Positions 26,695 to 36,446 are shown, numbered from the stretch's first letter. The stretch is DNA of 64,000 nucleotides from Terrisporobacter glycolicus ATCC 14880 = DSM 1288 (GCF_036812735.1 NZ_CP117523.1:310001-374000); one strand, 5' to 3'. Notes: generated by a model not told the origin, from the letters alone. A program made the numbers and translations.

Positions 26695-26717
26695 AAGGCT
26701 ACCTAATTAGGTAGCCT
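26695..26717 (-). terminator. Palindromic terminator of the SASP gene
   Basis: AAGGCTACCTAATTAGGTAGCCTT is a complete palindrome (about 26695-26717). On the minus strand a T-rich tract follows after a short gap, so it is the likely end of the SASP mRNA. Confidence 0.65.
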
Positions 26718-26743
26718 TACATTAATGTGTTTTTTTAAAAAAA

Positions 26744-26950
26744 CTATTTACCTGCCATTTGCTTTTCAGCCATTTCAACTAATTTTTTAGTCATATATCC
26801 ACCTACATAACCGTTTTGTCTTGCAGTTAAATTACCCTTGTCAATATTTTCGTAATTAGACATTCCTAATTCGCCAGCTATTTCTAATTTCATTTGATTT
26901 AATGCGGCTCTTGCCTCAGGTACCACTTGTCTGTTGTTAGAAGTTGACAT
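26744..26950 (-). CDS. Small acid-soluble spore protein, alpha/beta type
   Basis: 68 residues, typical SASP length. MKLEIAGELGM contains the site cut by the GPR protease at germination, and NGYVGGYMTKKLVEMAEKQ is the DNA-binding C-terminal helix pattern. It coats spore DNA and is made in the forespore. GGAGGAAAT precedes the ATG. Its leader has a 9-bp hairpin (26989-27014). A forespore sigma-G promoter is expected, but no clear match was found. Confidence 0.95.
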   Translation of the reverse strand: MSTSNNRQVVPEARAALNQMKLEIAGELGMSNYENIDKGNLTARQNGYVGGYMTKKLVEMAEKQMAGK

Positions 26951-26988
26951 AGTAAATTTCCTCCTTAAGTTGAAATATAATTTTTTAT

Positions 26989-27014
26989 TAACATCGTTTA
27001 ATTGATGTTAATTA
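26989..27014. repeat. Inverted repeat in the SASP leader region
   Basis: ATTAACATC (26989-26997) and GATGTTAAT (27006-27014) pair perfectly around an 8-nt loop. They lie about 40-65 bp before the SASP start, in the divergent region shared with the deacetylase gene. Confidence 0.5.
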
Positions 27015-27121
27015 TAATTTCTCCAAATTCAAAAGTTATATTCTGAAAAATAAATCCAAAAGAGTCGAATTTAGTAAAAAATTTAGAAATGAGCATTTAT
27101 CTTATTTACACAAATTAATAT

Positions 27122-27165
27122 AAAAGCATGACGAATTTTAGTACATGCTTTTGTAATTTTTTTAA
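27122..27165 (+). terminator. Terminator-like hairpin with no obvious parent gene
   Basis: AAAAGCATG (27122-27130) and CATGCTTTT (27144-27152) pair, followed by T-rich DNA on the plus strand. No plus-strand gene lies between 26951 and this point. It could end a small RNA or act as a leader attenuator for the deacetylase gene. Nothing else with coding signals is seen in 26951-27215. Confidence 0.5.
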
Positions 27166-27215
27166 ATTTTTTTAAATAAATATATGATAGGAGTATTTTA
27201 TATAGGAGGTAAAAA

Positions 27216-27986
27216 ATGAACTCAGCATATAAAAGAACAAAGGCTTTTATCTTAAGTATAACTTTATTTTTTGTAGCTTTATTTATTATAGGTTGCTTTG
27301 TGTTGGGAATAAAAAATATATGCTCTGCTATTCAAGGGTACGAATCACCTATAAATAGAGTTGATACAAAGGATAGAAAAGTTGCACTAACTTTTGATGT
27401 TGCTTGGGGAAGTGAGAATATTGAAGAGATATTAGACATATTAGATAAACATAATGCAAAAGCTACATTTTTTTTGGTTGGTAGTTGGATTGATGACAAC
27501 AAAGAATTAGTCAAAGAAATACATAATAGAGGTCATGAAATAGGTAATCATTCAAACACACATAGTTCTTTTCCGGACATATCTAATGAAGACAAAATAG
27601 AAGAAATAATATCAACAAGTAATAAAATAAAAGATTTAATAGGTGAAAAAGTAAACTTATTCAGACCTCCTTTTGGAAATGTGGATAAAGAGACTATAAG
27701 AACTTGTAAATCTTTAGGATATTACACGATAAAATGGGATGTAGATTCTGGAGATTGGAAAAATATTGGTCCAGTACATGTATTAGATAGAGTAAGTAAA
27801 AACACTTCACCTGGTTCAATTATATTGTTTCACGCAAATGTTAAAGACGTAAGTTTATATTTGGATAATTGTCTATCTAATTTAGAAAAGAAAAATTATG
27901 AAATGGTTACAGTGTCTAATCTAATTTACAAAAACAATTACAAAATCAATTCTTCTGGTGAGCAAAGTATTCAAAGAAATGATTAA
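27216..27986 (+). CDS. PdaB-like polysaccharide deacetylase
   Basis: 256 residues. One N-terminal membrane helix (about 10-33) is followed by the NodB domain: LTFDVAWGSENI (metal Asp), NHSNTH (zinc H-x3-H), RPPFGN (motif 3) and ILFHAN (motif 5). The FDVAWG variant and TIKWDVDSGDWK are typical of the PdaB branch, associated with sporulation and spore cortex. AGGAGG precedes the ATG. Its position divergent from an SASP gene fits a spore role, which remains an inference. Confidence 0.85.
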   Translation: MNSAYKRTKAFILSITLFFVALFIIGCFVLGIKNICSAIQGYESPINRVDTKDRKVALTFDVAWGSENIEEILDILDKHNAKATFFLVGSWIDDNKELVKEIHNRGHEIGNHSNTHSSFPDISNEDKIEEIISTSNKIKDLIGEKVNLFRPPFGNVDKETIRTCKSLGYYTIKWDVDSGDWKNIGPVHVLDRVSKNTSPGSIILFHANVKDVSLYLDNCLSNLEKKNYEMVTVSNLIYKNNYKINSSGEQSIQRND

Positions 27987-28073
27987 ATGTAATAAAAAGT
28001 AAATACTATAAATATATTTATGGTAGAAGAAAAGATAAAGTTACAATTAACAATTTTGGGGGGAAAAAATAAT

Positions 28074-28712
28074 ATGATAATTGTTAAGGACGATACTAAT
28101 GTTGTAAATTTAAAAGGTGAACTAGAAGATGAATTAGAATTCAGCCATGAAATATTTGGTGAAAAATTTTATAGCACAAAAATAAAAATTAATAGACTAA
28201 GTAATTCCTACGATGTTCTTCCAATGACTATATCAGAAAGATTATTACAAGATATAGATTTTGAAAGTGAAAAATTGGTAAGTGTTGTTGGCCAACTAAG
28301 ATCATATAATAAAAATATTGATAATAAAAATAAACTTGTTTTGACGGTATTTGTACGCGAAATAAAGGCGATATCAGAAATTGATACAAAGGATCCTAAT
28401 AGTATATTCTTAGATGGGTATATATGTAAATCACCAATATATAGAAAAACACCGCTTGGAAGAGAAATAACAGATTTGCTAGTTGCAATTAATAGACCTT
28501 ATAATAAATCAGACTATATTCCATCCATAGTATGGGGAAGAAATGCCAAATTTGCAAAGAGTCTTAACGTTGGAGATAGAATTCAAATGTGGGGAAGGGT
28601 ACAAAGTAGAGTCTATGATAAAAAAGTAGAAGGTGGTGATTCTGTTAAAAGAACGGCCTACGAAGTTTCTGTATCAAAAATAAAAAAAGTTGCCTTAGAT
28701 GACGAAGAATAA
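28074..28712 (+). CDS. Single-stranded DNA-binding-like protein
   Basis: 212 residues from ATG 28074, chosen because GGGGGG lies 11-16 bases before it; an ATG at 28020 has no ribosome site. Two OB-like halves are suggested: VVGQLRSYNKNIDNKNKLVL in the first and FLDGYICKSPIYRKTPLGRE, IVWGRNAKFAKSLNVGDRI and RVQSRVYDKK in the second. The second half resembles the SSB/PriB fold. It is not the main chromosomal SSB, lacking the acidic DDDIPF-type tip (it ends LDDEE). The role may be in repair or competence. Confidence 0.65.
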   Translation: MIIVKDDTNVVNLKGELEDELEFSHEIFGEKFYSTKIKINRLSNSYDVLPMTISERLLQDIDFESEKLVSVVGQLRSYNKNIDNKNKLVLTVFVREIKAISEIDTKDPNSIFLDGYICKSPIYRKTPLGREITDLLVAINRPYNKSDYIPSIVWGRNAKFAKSLNVGDRIQMWGRVQSRVYDKKVEGGDSVKRTAYEVSVSKIKKVALDDEE

Positions 28713-28814
28713 ATAATCTTAGAAATAATAATATATGTATTGAATACTTAATTAGGATTTATTATAATCTAATAATGACTGGAATTATACGAAAAGCTTT
28801 ATAGGGAGGATAAC

Positions 28815-29384
28815 GTGGAAAGTTTACTATACAATAAATACGAATCATGTTCGGGATTACTTGAATTTTCCGAAGAAGTGCTATCATTTTTAAATAATAT
28901 AAAACATGATATCGGAAGCAAAGTCTTATTAGTGGGTAAAGTTGGAGAGCTAGGCAAGAGAATAAGGGCATTTGGTGTTCAGGTAACCATTTTAGAACAT
29001 AACAATAGAGAAGCAGTTTGTTTTTCTCATGTAATGAATGAGAATTGCACAGTAGTAAGTGGACAGTTAGAATATATGCCTTTCAATGACAATTATTTTG
29101 ATAAAATTATAGTATTAGATTATTTAAATCATACAGCGAATTGTAATAAGTCTGTAAGAGAAATCAATAGGGTGCTTAAACACAACGGGGAAGTAATAGT
29201 TGAAGATTTAAACTTAAAAGATATAAAAGTAAAGTTAAAATATTTTAAACATAGAATTTGTGGAGACAATATACATTATAATTACCCTATTGAAGTACAA
29301 AATATATTCAAAAGATTTAACTTCGAAGGAAAGTTAAAAGAAATAGAAAATAAAAGATATATTTATATAGGAAAAAAGATGTAA
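28815..29384 (+). CDS. SAM-dependent methyltransferase-like protein
   Basis: 189 residues starting with GTG 28815 after AGGGAGGA. The class I methyltransferase fold is visible in YMPFNDNYFDKIIVLDYLNH and REINRVLKHNGEVIVEDL. Motif I is degenerate (LLVGKVGELGKRI rather than D-x-G-x-G), so catalysis is uncertain. The N-terminal 40 residues (SGLLEFSEEVLSFLNNI) form an extra helical region. The substrate is unknown. It ends at a palindromic terminator. Confidence 0.65.
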   Translation: MESLLYNKYESCSGLLEFSEEVLSFLNNIKHDIGSKVLLVGKVGELGKRIRAFGVQVTILEHNNREAVCFSHVMNENCTVVSGQLEYMPFNDNYFDKIIVLDYLNHTANCNKSVREINRVLKHNGEVIVEDLNLKDIKVKLKYFKHRICGDNIHYNYPIEVQNIFKRFNFEGKLKEIENKRYIYIGKKM

Positions 29385-29410
29385 AAGAGCTAGAATATAA
29401 TTAAATAATA

Positions 29411-29444
29411 TAATAAAAGACTAGGTTAACCTAGTCTTTTATTA
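29411..29444. terminator. Palindromic terminator
   Basis: TAATAAAAGACTAGG, TTAA and CCTAGTCTTTTATTA form a perfect 34-bp palindrome with T-rich 3' side. Confidence 0.85.
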
Positions 29445-29479
29445 TACTTTAGGGAAAAATATTAAAAGGAGAGATAAAA

Positions 29480-29623
29480 GTGAAATTGGGCATTAATTTT
29501 ACAATTGTTGGGGCCGTAATGTTATTTGTAATTCTTATAACTATTCAGATAACATTAAATAGAATATATGTTGTTTTAAAAGAAATAAAATCTTTGTTAA
29601 ATATAAAAAAAATTAAGGATTGA
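29480..29623 (+). CDS. 47-residue single-span membrane peptide
   Basis: The reading frame starts at GTG 29480, preceded by AAAGGAGAG (29466-29474), and ends with TGA at 29621-29623. Residues about 7-26 are strongly hydrophobic ([18 protein letters not shown]), and the C-terminal half is basic and amphipathic. The stop overlaps the ATG of the sigma-54 activator (TGATG), indicating translational coupling. I recognise no family. The topology is like small regulatory or sensor-partner peptides. Function is unknown. Confidence 0.6.
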   Translation: MKLGINFTIVGAVMLFVILITIQITLNRIYVVLKEIKSLLNIKKIKD

Positions 29624-31401
29624 TGAAAATGAATGGCCTAAAAGATATAAAAGATGATATTCAAAATATAGCTGAAGCTATGCTTTCAGTTTTAAATATT
29701 GATGTTACTATAGTTGATGAAAACTTAATAAGAATAGCTGGAACAGGAATTTATTTAGAGAAGATTGGTGAAAGGGTAAATGGCTACTCCGCATTTAAAA
29801 AATGTTTAGAAGAACAAGTATTAATTTATATTGATGATTCGGAGCAAAATGATATTTGTAAAGAATGTTCTAACAACGGTAATTGCAAAGAGTATGCAGA
29901 GGTATGTTGTCCAATTACCTTGGATGGATATGCTTATGGAGTAGTAGGTCTTATAGCATTTAATGAAGAACAATCTTCGATAATAACTGATAATGCAAAA
30001 GATCTAACTAACTTTTTAGGGAAAATGGCAGATTTAATATCTAATAAATTGAAGGCTCAAAACAAAACAGAAGAATTAGAGTTAGAAAAGAAAAAGCTGG
30101 AGATATTACTAAATGGTATGAACAAAGCTGTAGTATCTATAGATACTAGGGGAAATATTGATAAGTACAACGTTAAATTCAGAAAAATTTTTAATATAGA
30201 TGATGATAAGTTAGAATGCGGAAATATTTTTCATTTACTAGACTTTATTAAAAAACCATCAACTTTAGACTTTGAAAAATACAAAACGGGAATTTTTTAT
30301 TACAAGAAACAGGGAAGAAATTTAAAAGGAATATATAATATTAGTGAAATAGTAGTTAAAAATAAATTAAAAGGATATGTTATTGATTTTATTGAAAATA
30401 AAGAGGCAATTAAAAACTACAATAAAATTAATAAAGATTATAAAATTACATTAGACAATATTGTTGGTAGTAGTGAAATAATGGAGCATACAAAGCAAAA
30501 GGCATTAATTGCAGCTAAATCAAATTCTACAGTACTTATTACAGGAGAGAGTGGAACGGGAAAGGAACTTTTCGCTAGGGCTATTCACAACCATAGTGAT
30601 AGAACAGATTACCCTTTTGTAGCAGTTAACTGTGCAGCTATACCAGATAATTTATTGGAAAGTGAATTATTTGGGTACGAGGAAGGAGCTTTTACAGGAG
30701 CTAAAAAAGGTGGAAAACTAGGTAAATTTGAGTTGGCTCATAAAGGTACTATATTTCTAGATGAAATAGGAGATATGAGTCTTCACTTACAAGGGAAACT
30801 TTTAAGAGTGCTACAAGAAAGAGAGTTAGATAAAATTGGAGGAAAATCCAATATATTTATTGATGTTAGAGTTGTTGCAGCCACTAATAAAAATCTAGAA
30901 GAGTTAGTTAAAAACGGACAATTTAGAGAAGACTTATATTATAGGTTAAAAGTAATTCCAATAACTTTGCCAACATTAAGAGAACGAAAAAATGACATCC
31001 CTTTACTAATTGATTATATGATAAAAGAATATGCTCATAAGCTAAATAAGGATGTAATTGGAATAGAAGAAGATGCTGGTAAGACATTAGTTGATTATAC
31101 ATGGCCAGGCAATGTTAGAGAATTACAAAACATAATTGAATATAGTATAAATATGTCAAATTCACCTTTATTAACTTTAGATATTATACCTAATAATATA
31201 AAATCAACATATTATGACGAAAAATCACATAAAGAAGAGGAAATAAGAACTTTAGAAGATTTGGAAAAAGAAGAAATAAGAAAAGCCTTTGATAAATATA
31301 AACATTATAAAAAAGATAAAGAATTAGTAGCAAAGGCCTTGGGTATATCTAGAGCTACATTATATAGAAAACTTGAAAAATATAATTTAATCTCAAAATG
31401 A
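29623..31401 (+). CDS. cdsR: Sigma-54-dependent activator, CdsR-like
   Basis: 592 residues. The N-terminal sensory region (1-140) is GAF-like and has a Cys cluster C79-x2-C82-x5-C88-x6-C95-C96. A PAS-like region follows (about 160-260). The AAA+ domain has Walker A GESGTGKE (308-315), the sigma-54 contact loop GAFTGA (355-360) and FLDEIGD. A Fis-type HTH ends the protein ([16 protein letters not shown]). It lies directly before a cysteine desulfidase gene that has a -24/-12 promoter, as described for CdsR/CdsB of C. difficile, so it probably senses cysteine or sulfide. The symbol rests on this context. Confidence 0.85.
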   Translation: MKMNGLKDIKDDIQNIAEAMLSVLNIDVTIVDENLIRIAGTGIYLEKIGERVNGYSAFKKCLEEQVLIYIDDSEQNDICKECSNNGNCKEYAEVCCPITLDGYAYGVVGLIAFNEEQSSIITDNAKDLTNFLGKMADLISNKLKAQNKTEELELEKKKLEILLNGMNKAVVSIDTRGNIDKYNVKFRKIFNIDDDKLECGNIFHLLDFIKKPSTLDFEKYKTGIFYYKKQGRNLKGIYNISEIVVKNKLKGYVIDFIENKEAIKNYNKINKDYKITLDNIVGSSEIMEHTKQKALIAAKSNSTVLITGESGTGKELFARAIHNHSDRTDYPFVAVNCAAIPDNLLESELFGYEEGAFTGAKKGGKLGKFELAHKGTIFLDEIGDMSLHLQGKLLRVLQERELDKIGGKSNIFIDVRVVAATNKNLEELVKNGQFREDLYYRLKVIPITLPTLRERKNDIPLLIDYMIKEYAHKLNKDVIGIEEDAGKTLVDYTWPGNVRELQNIIEYSINMSNSPLLTLDIIPNNIKSTYYDEKSHKEEEIRTLEDLEKEEIRKAFDKYKHYKKDKELVAKALGISRATLYRKLEKYNLISK

Positions 31402-31430
31402 TACAAAAATCTCATTTTGAGATTTTTTTT
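31389..31430 (+). terminator. Terminator overlapping the end of the activator gene
   Basis: AATCTCAAAATGA (31389-31401, including the TGA stop) pairs with TCATTTTGAGATT (31412-31424) and a T-run follows. The 3' arm also carries the TCTCA-TTT-TGAGA palindrome discussed as an activator site. Confidence 0.85.
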
Positions 31431-31510
31431 GCTTATTTTGAGATTTATATAATTGTTTATAATTACATAGCCTATAAAAGTATATAAATTTGGCTTGTTA
31501 ATCTCATTTT
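31410..31510 (+). promoter_or_regulatory. Candidate upstream activator sites for the sigma-54 promoter
   Basis: A short palindrome TCTCATTTTGAGA lies at 31410-31422. Related half-sites are TTTTGAGATT at 31436-31445 and AATCTCATTTT at 31500-31510. They lie about 25-125 bp before the -24 element, the usual range for binding of a sigma-54 activator. The assignment is inferred from repetition and position. Confidence 0.5.
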
Positions 31511-31533
31511 TTTATTTATAAAATATTAAAAAG

Positions 31534-31550
31534 TTGGCACAAAATTTGCT
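31534..31550 (+). promoter_or_regulatory. Sigma-54 (-24/-12) promoter of cdsB
   Basis: TTGGCAC (31534-31540), five bases, then TTGCT (31546-31550). The GG and GC dinucleotides are exactly 10 bases apart, as required. The start would fall near 31561, about 55 nt before the gene. Confidence 0.88.
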
Positions 31551-31614
31551 ACATTATATTTTGAGAGCAATACAAAAATAATAATTTATTTTAAATTACT
31601 AGGAGGATTATAAA

Positions 31615-32928
31615 ATGAGAGATTTAAGAACGAATTTAGTTTATATATTAAAGGCGGAAGTAAAACCAGCAGTAGGTTGTACAGAGCCGGTTGCTGTAGC
31701 ATTAGCTTGTGCAAAAGCAAAAGAGCTATTAGGAGAAGAAATAGTAAAACATAAAGTTTTAGTTAGCCCAAATGTTTACAAGAATGCAATGTGTGTCGGA
31801 ATACCAGGAACTGACAGATTAGGATTAAAAATAGCTGTTGCTATGGGGTTTGTTGGAGGAAAATCTGAGGACGGATTAACTTTATTAGAAGGATTAACTG
31901 ATGAGCAAGTTAAAGAATCAGAAAAATATGTAGATGAAAATCCAATAAGTATAGAGCCTTTAGATACTAAGGAAAAGGTTGTTATAGAAGTAAGATTAGA
32001 AGGAAAGAATAATACATCAAGAGTTATAATAAAAACTAAACATGATAATTTTGTATTCTTACAAGCAAACGATTTAGTATTATTAGATGAAGTGGACGGA
32101 TTTGCAGAAAAAGCTGAGGCACAAACTACAGAGAAAAAAGAAAACATAATGGACACTATAACTATACAAGAAATAGTTGAAAATGTTGAAAATATGAATT
32201 TAGAAGATATTAAATTCTTATTAGATGGTGTAACAATGAATATGGACATGGCAAAATACGGATTAGAAAATGAAATCGGTATAGGTGTTGGTAGAGGTAT
32301 AAAAGAATCTATGGAAGAAGGATTATTAGGAGATGGAATAATGACAGAAGCTATGCTTTTAACAGCTGCAGCATCTGATGCAAGAATGGGTGGAGCAAAA
32401 CTTCCTGTTATGAGTTCAAATGGATCTGGAAACCATGGATTAACAGCAATACTTCCAATAGTTGCTTATAGCTCAAAGTACCCACAAAGTGATGAAAAAT
32501 TAGCAAAAGCTCTTGCAATATCTCACTTAGTAACTGCATATGTTAAAAACTTTACTGGAAGACTATCTGCTGTATGTGGATGTGGTGTAGCTGCATCAAC
32601 TGGAGCAAGTGCAGGTATAGCTTGGTTAATGGATGGAAAGATTAATCATATATACGGAGCTATAGAAAATATGATAGCTGATTTAAGTGGTATGATTTGT
32701 GATGGTGCAAAAGCAGGATGTGCTTTAAAATTATCTTCAGCAGCATCAGCAGCAGTTCAAAGTGCTGTTATAGCTAAACAAGGATATGCAGTACCGCCAC
32801 TAAATGGTATAGTTGGTACACAAGTTGAGCAATCTATACAAAACTTAGGTAGAGTTAGTGATAAAGGAATGCAAATAACAGACGAAATAATATTAAATGT
32901 AATGAACGATATGAATAAAGTTGACTAA
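31615..32928 (+). CDS. cdsB: L-cysteine desulfidase (UPF0597/CyuA family)
   Basis: 437 residues, full length for the UPF0597 family. The N-terminal VKPAVGCTEPVAVALACA and later VCGCGVAASTGASAGIAWLM and CDGAKAGCALKLSSAA carry the conserved cysteines that bind an Fe-S cluster, as in serine dehydratase alpha subunits. The enzyme breaks cysteine into pyruvate, ammonia and sulfide. AGGAGG precedes the ATG. A sigma-54 promoter and adjacent activator gene imply induction by cysteine. Annotation as 'serine dehydratase alpha subunit family' is equally common. Confidence 0.88.
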   Translation: MRDLRTNLVYILKAEVKPAVGCTEPVAVALACAKAKELLGEEIVKHKVLVSPNVYKNAMCVGIPGTDRLGLKIAVAMGFVGGKSEDGLTLLEGLTDEQVKESEKYVDENPISIEPLDTKEKVVIEVRLEGKNNTSRVIIKTKHDNFVFLQANDLVLLDEVDGFAEKAEAQTTEKKENIMDTITIQEIVENVENMNLEDIKFLLDGVTMNMDMAKYGLENEIGIGVGRGIKESMEEGLLGDGIMTEAMLLTAAASDARMGGAKLPVMSSNGSGNHGLTAILPIVAYSSKYPQSDEKLAKALAISHLVTAYVKNFTGRLSAVCGCGVAASTGASAGIAWLMDGKINHIYGAIENMIADLSGMICDGAKAGCALKLSSAASAAVQSAVIAKQGYAVPPLNGIVGTQVEQSIQNLGRVSDKGMQITDEIILNVMNDMNKVD

Positions 32929-32997
32929 AACTATCTTGCAAAAGAAGTTAATCTTTTATAAAATGGAAATATCATCATTTATTTAGGAGGTTAATCA

Positions 32998-33537
32998 ATG
33001 GATATTGATAAAAAAGTATGGGAAGTTCTATGCTCGGAAGAACAGTTAAAAGATAGAATAAAAGAATTAGGTAAAGAACTTTCAAAAGATTACCAAGGTA
33101 AGAAATTAATGGTCGTATCTCTATTAAAAGGTAGCTTTATTTTCTGCTCAGATTTAGTTAGAGCTTTAGATGTACCAGTAAGAATAGAATTTATGACAAC
33201 TTCAAGCTATGGACATGGAACTGCTTCTAGTGGAAGAGTTCAAATAGTTAATGACATAAAGTCTGATTTAGAGGGATATGATGTATTAGTTGTTGATGAT
33301 ATAACAGATTCAGCACATACTATGAGTCATGTAATGAATCATTTAAAATCTAAAAATCCAGCAAGTATAAAATGTTGTGTATTATTAGATAAACCAAGTA
33401 GAAGAGAAGTAGACTTAGAACCTGATTACTGCGGATTTACAATAGAAGATAAATTTGTTGTAGGTTACGGATTAAACTATGGTGACTATTATAGAAATAT
33501 ACCTTATGTATTTGTAGTAACAGATCAAGATAGATAG
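32998..33537 (+). CDS. hpt: Hypoxanthine phosphoribosyltransferase
   Basis: 179 residues. The PRPP-binding motif is VLVVDDITDSAHTM (about 96-109), and VVSLLKGSFIFCSDL and GYGLNYGDYYRNIPYV are typical of Hpt. It salvages hypoxanthine and guanine to IMP and GMP. TAGGAGG precedes the ATG. It is 69 bp from cdsB without an evident terminator, so partial cotranscription is possible. Confidence 0.95.
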   Translation: MDIDKKVWEVLCSEEQLKDRIKELGKELSKDYQGKKLMVVSLLKGSFIFCSDLVRALDVPVRIEFMTTSSYGHGTASSGRVQIVNDIKSDLEGYDVLVVDDITDSAHTMSHVMNHLKSKNPASIKCCVLLDKPSRREVDLEPDYCGFTIEDKFVVGYGLNYGDYYRNIPYVFVVTDQDR

Positions 33538-33544
33538 TAAGATG

Positions 33545-33575
33545 AAAGGGTGTAACAAAAATGTTACACCCTTGA
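33545..33575 (+). terminator. Terminator of hpt
   Basis: AAGGGTGTAACA (33546-33557) and TGTTACACCCTT (33562-33573) form a 12-bp stem with an AAAA loop. The T-run is weak. Confidence 0.75.
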
Positions 33576-33620
33576 ATTTTGTCTGAATTTGTTGATGATA
33601 AGTCAATATGTTTGAAAGAT

Positions 33621-34241
33621 TTATTTATTGTTTAATTTTTCTATTCTATATCCAATCTCTTTATTGGCAAGCTTATAACTTTCTTCAATCATATTTTCAT
33701 TGTTCATATAATTACCAAATAAAGTATCTATGGTAAGTTGATTTCTTTGATGAAAATATTTTTCTAGTAAAAGTTCTTCCAAGTCTTTTTGTGTATTCAA
33801 ATTACCTTCATGCATTATATGTTTTACATCAAATCCTTCTTTAACTAATTCTTTTCCAACTAATATGGCACGAGGACATCTTATAGGCTCTTGCATGGCA
33901 CCAAGTAAGACTATCTTATAGCCTTTGTCACAACCTATTTTTAATCTTTCTATACCTTTATTAAAGTCATCTTCTAATATAACTTTAGCAAAATCGGCAT
34001 ATCCTTCATTATTATAACTTACTCTAATTTTTCTTTTAGCACCAAATTCATCAGCCATATAAATATAGGTATAGCCTAATCTTTTTAAGTTTGTTTGAAA
34101 AAATTCTTTGTTATATTGAGTATTATACTTTGAATATGGGATAGCCCTTATATCAACTACACAATTTATATTGTATTTCTTTAATATCTCTATGAATTTA
34201 TTAAAAGGGTAATTAGAATGACCTAGTGTATATATTTCCAT
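33621..34241 (-). CDS. DUF488 family protein
   Basis: 206 residues from ATG 34241, with AAGGAAG eight bases upstream; GTG 34250 overlaps that site. DUF488 signatures are IYTLGHSNYPFNKFIEIL at the N-terminus, VVDIRAIPYSKYNTQYNKE, and the central LLGAMQEPIRCPRAILV with its conserved Cys. The biochemical role of the family is not established. It is transcribed opposite to hpt and trpS. Confidence 0.88.
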   Translation of the reverse strand: MEIYTLGHSNYPFNKFIEILKKYNINCVVDIRAIPYSKYNTQYNKEFFQTNLKRLGYTYIYMADEFGAKRKIRVSYNNEGYADFAKVILEDDFNKGIERLKIGCDKGYKIVLLGAMQEPIRCPRAILVGKELVKEGFDVKHIMHEGNLNTQKDLEELLLEKYFHQRNQLTIDTLFGNYMNNENMIEESYKLANKEIGYRIEKLNNK

Positions 34242-34256
34242 TTCAACCACTTCCTT

Positions 34257-34438
34257 GTTATTTATTTAGCTATATAAAATTATAATACCCTAATTTTAAT
34301 GTGATACGTAATATAATATCTAAGTTATAAGATTAATGAAGAGCAATTTCAACCTAATATATATTTATGAAGTATAAAAATGAATTTTTATTGTAAACAA
34401 TGGTAATACTGATTAATAATATATAATAAGTAAATTTA
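34257..34438. other. AT-rich intergenic stretch without recognised features
   Basis: Between the DUF488 ribosome site and the trpS promoter there is only AT-rich DNA. No open frame with a ribosome site and no clear hairpin was found. It should hold the DUF488 promoter on the minus strand. Confidence 0.5.
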
Positions 34439-34467
34439 TTGACATTTAAATTAAAAGATAATAATAT
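34439..34467 (+). promoter_or_regulatory. Promoter of the trpS leader
   Basis: TTGACA (34439-34444) and TAATAT (34462-34467) are 17 bp apart, just before the T-box. Confidence 0.78.
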
Positions 34468-34489
34468 TAAGATAGAAAATCATATAATA

Positions 34490-34753
34490 AATCCCATGAT
34501 AAGGAAGAGTAGTTAAATTAAGATTCAATATAGAGAGTTGAGGATGGTGGAATCTCAGCAAGAAAGATTTAATGAATGGACCTTTTAGGAGTAAATTGAA
34601 ATCTATTTGAGAGTAGACTTTACCGTGAATTGCACGTTACAGCAGTTGAGGTATGATAGTACCAAGAATTGAGAGGTGTATTTTTATAGTACACAATTTA
34701 GGTGGCAACGCGGATATAACACTCCGTCCTATAGTTTTAGGACGGAGTTTTTT
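34490..34753 (+). promoter_or_regulatory. T-box leader of trpS
   Basis: The T-box sequence AGGTGGCAACGCGGA occurs near 34700-34714, followed by the terminator ACTCCGTCCT/AGGACGGAGT (34721-34748) and T-run. In stem I, AGTA on the 5' side and GAA at 34574-34576 frame the specifier TGG (34577-34579), followed by A, which matches tryptophan. Uncharged tRNA-Trp should relieve termination. Confidence 0.93.
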
Positions 34754-34789
34754 TATTATAGAGAATACTGAAAACTATAAATATCATAA

Positions 34790-35821
<1,032 letters not shown>

Positions 35822-35830
35822 GAATAGATA

Positions 35831-35867
35831 AAAAGGTGTTGTTTATTAACGATGCCTTTTATTTTTT
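35831..35867 (+). terminator. Terminator of trpS
   Basis: AAAAGGTGTTG and CGATGCCTTTT pair with wobbles, and a T-rich tract follows. Confidence 0.7.
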
Positions 35868-36031
35868 CCTGATTTTTTGTAATTACTCCTTTCACTATGA
35901 TAATATAAATATGGTGAAGATATTATATATAATGTTAAAATATGAAAAATAAAATTTATATATTCATATTTATATAAATGAAATCATGTTGTATAATTTT
36001 TATATTAAATTCAAAAGAAGAGGACGGTAGT

Positions 36032-36424
36032 ATGAAAATATTTAATCAATTAGGAATTATATTTGGAATATGGGCAGGAGGAGAATTAATCAGTTCTCTA
36101 TGTAGTGATTTTATTAAAATTCCTGGAACAATAGTAGGAATGATAATTTTATTCTTATTGCTTCAATTTAAAATAATAAAAGAAGAAACTATAAGAGAAG
36201 TATCAGATTTTCTACTTAATAACATGGCTATATTTTTTGTGCCAGCAGGTGTATCTCTTATAAACTCATTAGGTTTGATAGGAGATAATATAGTAGTTTT
36301 ATTATTAAGCGCAACTGCTGCAACGATGATTATTATGCTGGTAACAGGTAAAACAGTAGATATTATGATTCATAAAAAGAAAGTAGAAATAGAGGAAGAA
36401 GAATCAGAAGAAAGATTTGCATAG
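36032..36424 (+). CDS. lrgA: LrgA/CidA family membrane protein
   Basis: 130 residues with four membrane helices: LGIIFGIWAGGELISSL, then IPGTIVGMIILFLLLQF, MAIFFVPAGVSLINSL and a C-terminal helix, ending in a Glu-rich tail. This is the holin-like LrgA/CidA family, linked to murein hydrolase control and small-acid export. AGAGGACGG sets the start at ATG 36032; the frame open from 35978 lacks a ribosome site. It is paired with lrgB 22 bp downstream. Confidence 0.85.
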   Translation: MKIFNQLGIIFGIWAGGELISSLCSDFIKIPGTIVGMIILFLLLQFKIIKEETIREVSDFLLNNMAIFFVPAGVSLINSLGLIGDNIVVLLLSATAATMIIMLVTGKTVDIMIHKKKVEIEEEESEERFA

Positions 36425-36446
36425 TAAGAGGGATAGGAGATAGTAA

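Noticed and set aside
26951-27060. Sigma-G promoter for the SASP gene (GAATA with AATTATA on the minus strand)
   Set aside because: The spacer is about 19 bp and the -10 lacks the leading C, so the match is too weak to annotate.
28020-28073. Upstream start of the SSB-like gene at ATG 28020
   Set aside because: There is no ribosome site before 28020, while a strong GGGGGG precedes ATG 28074.
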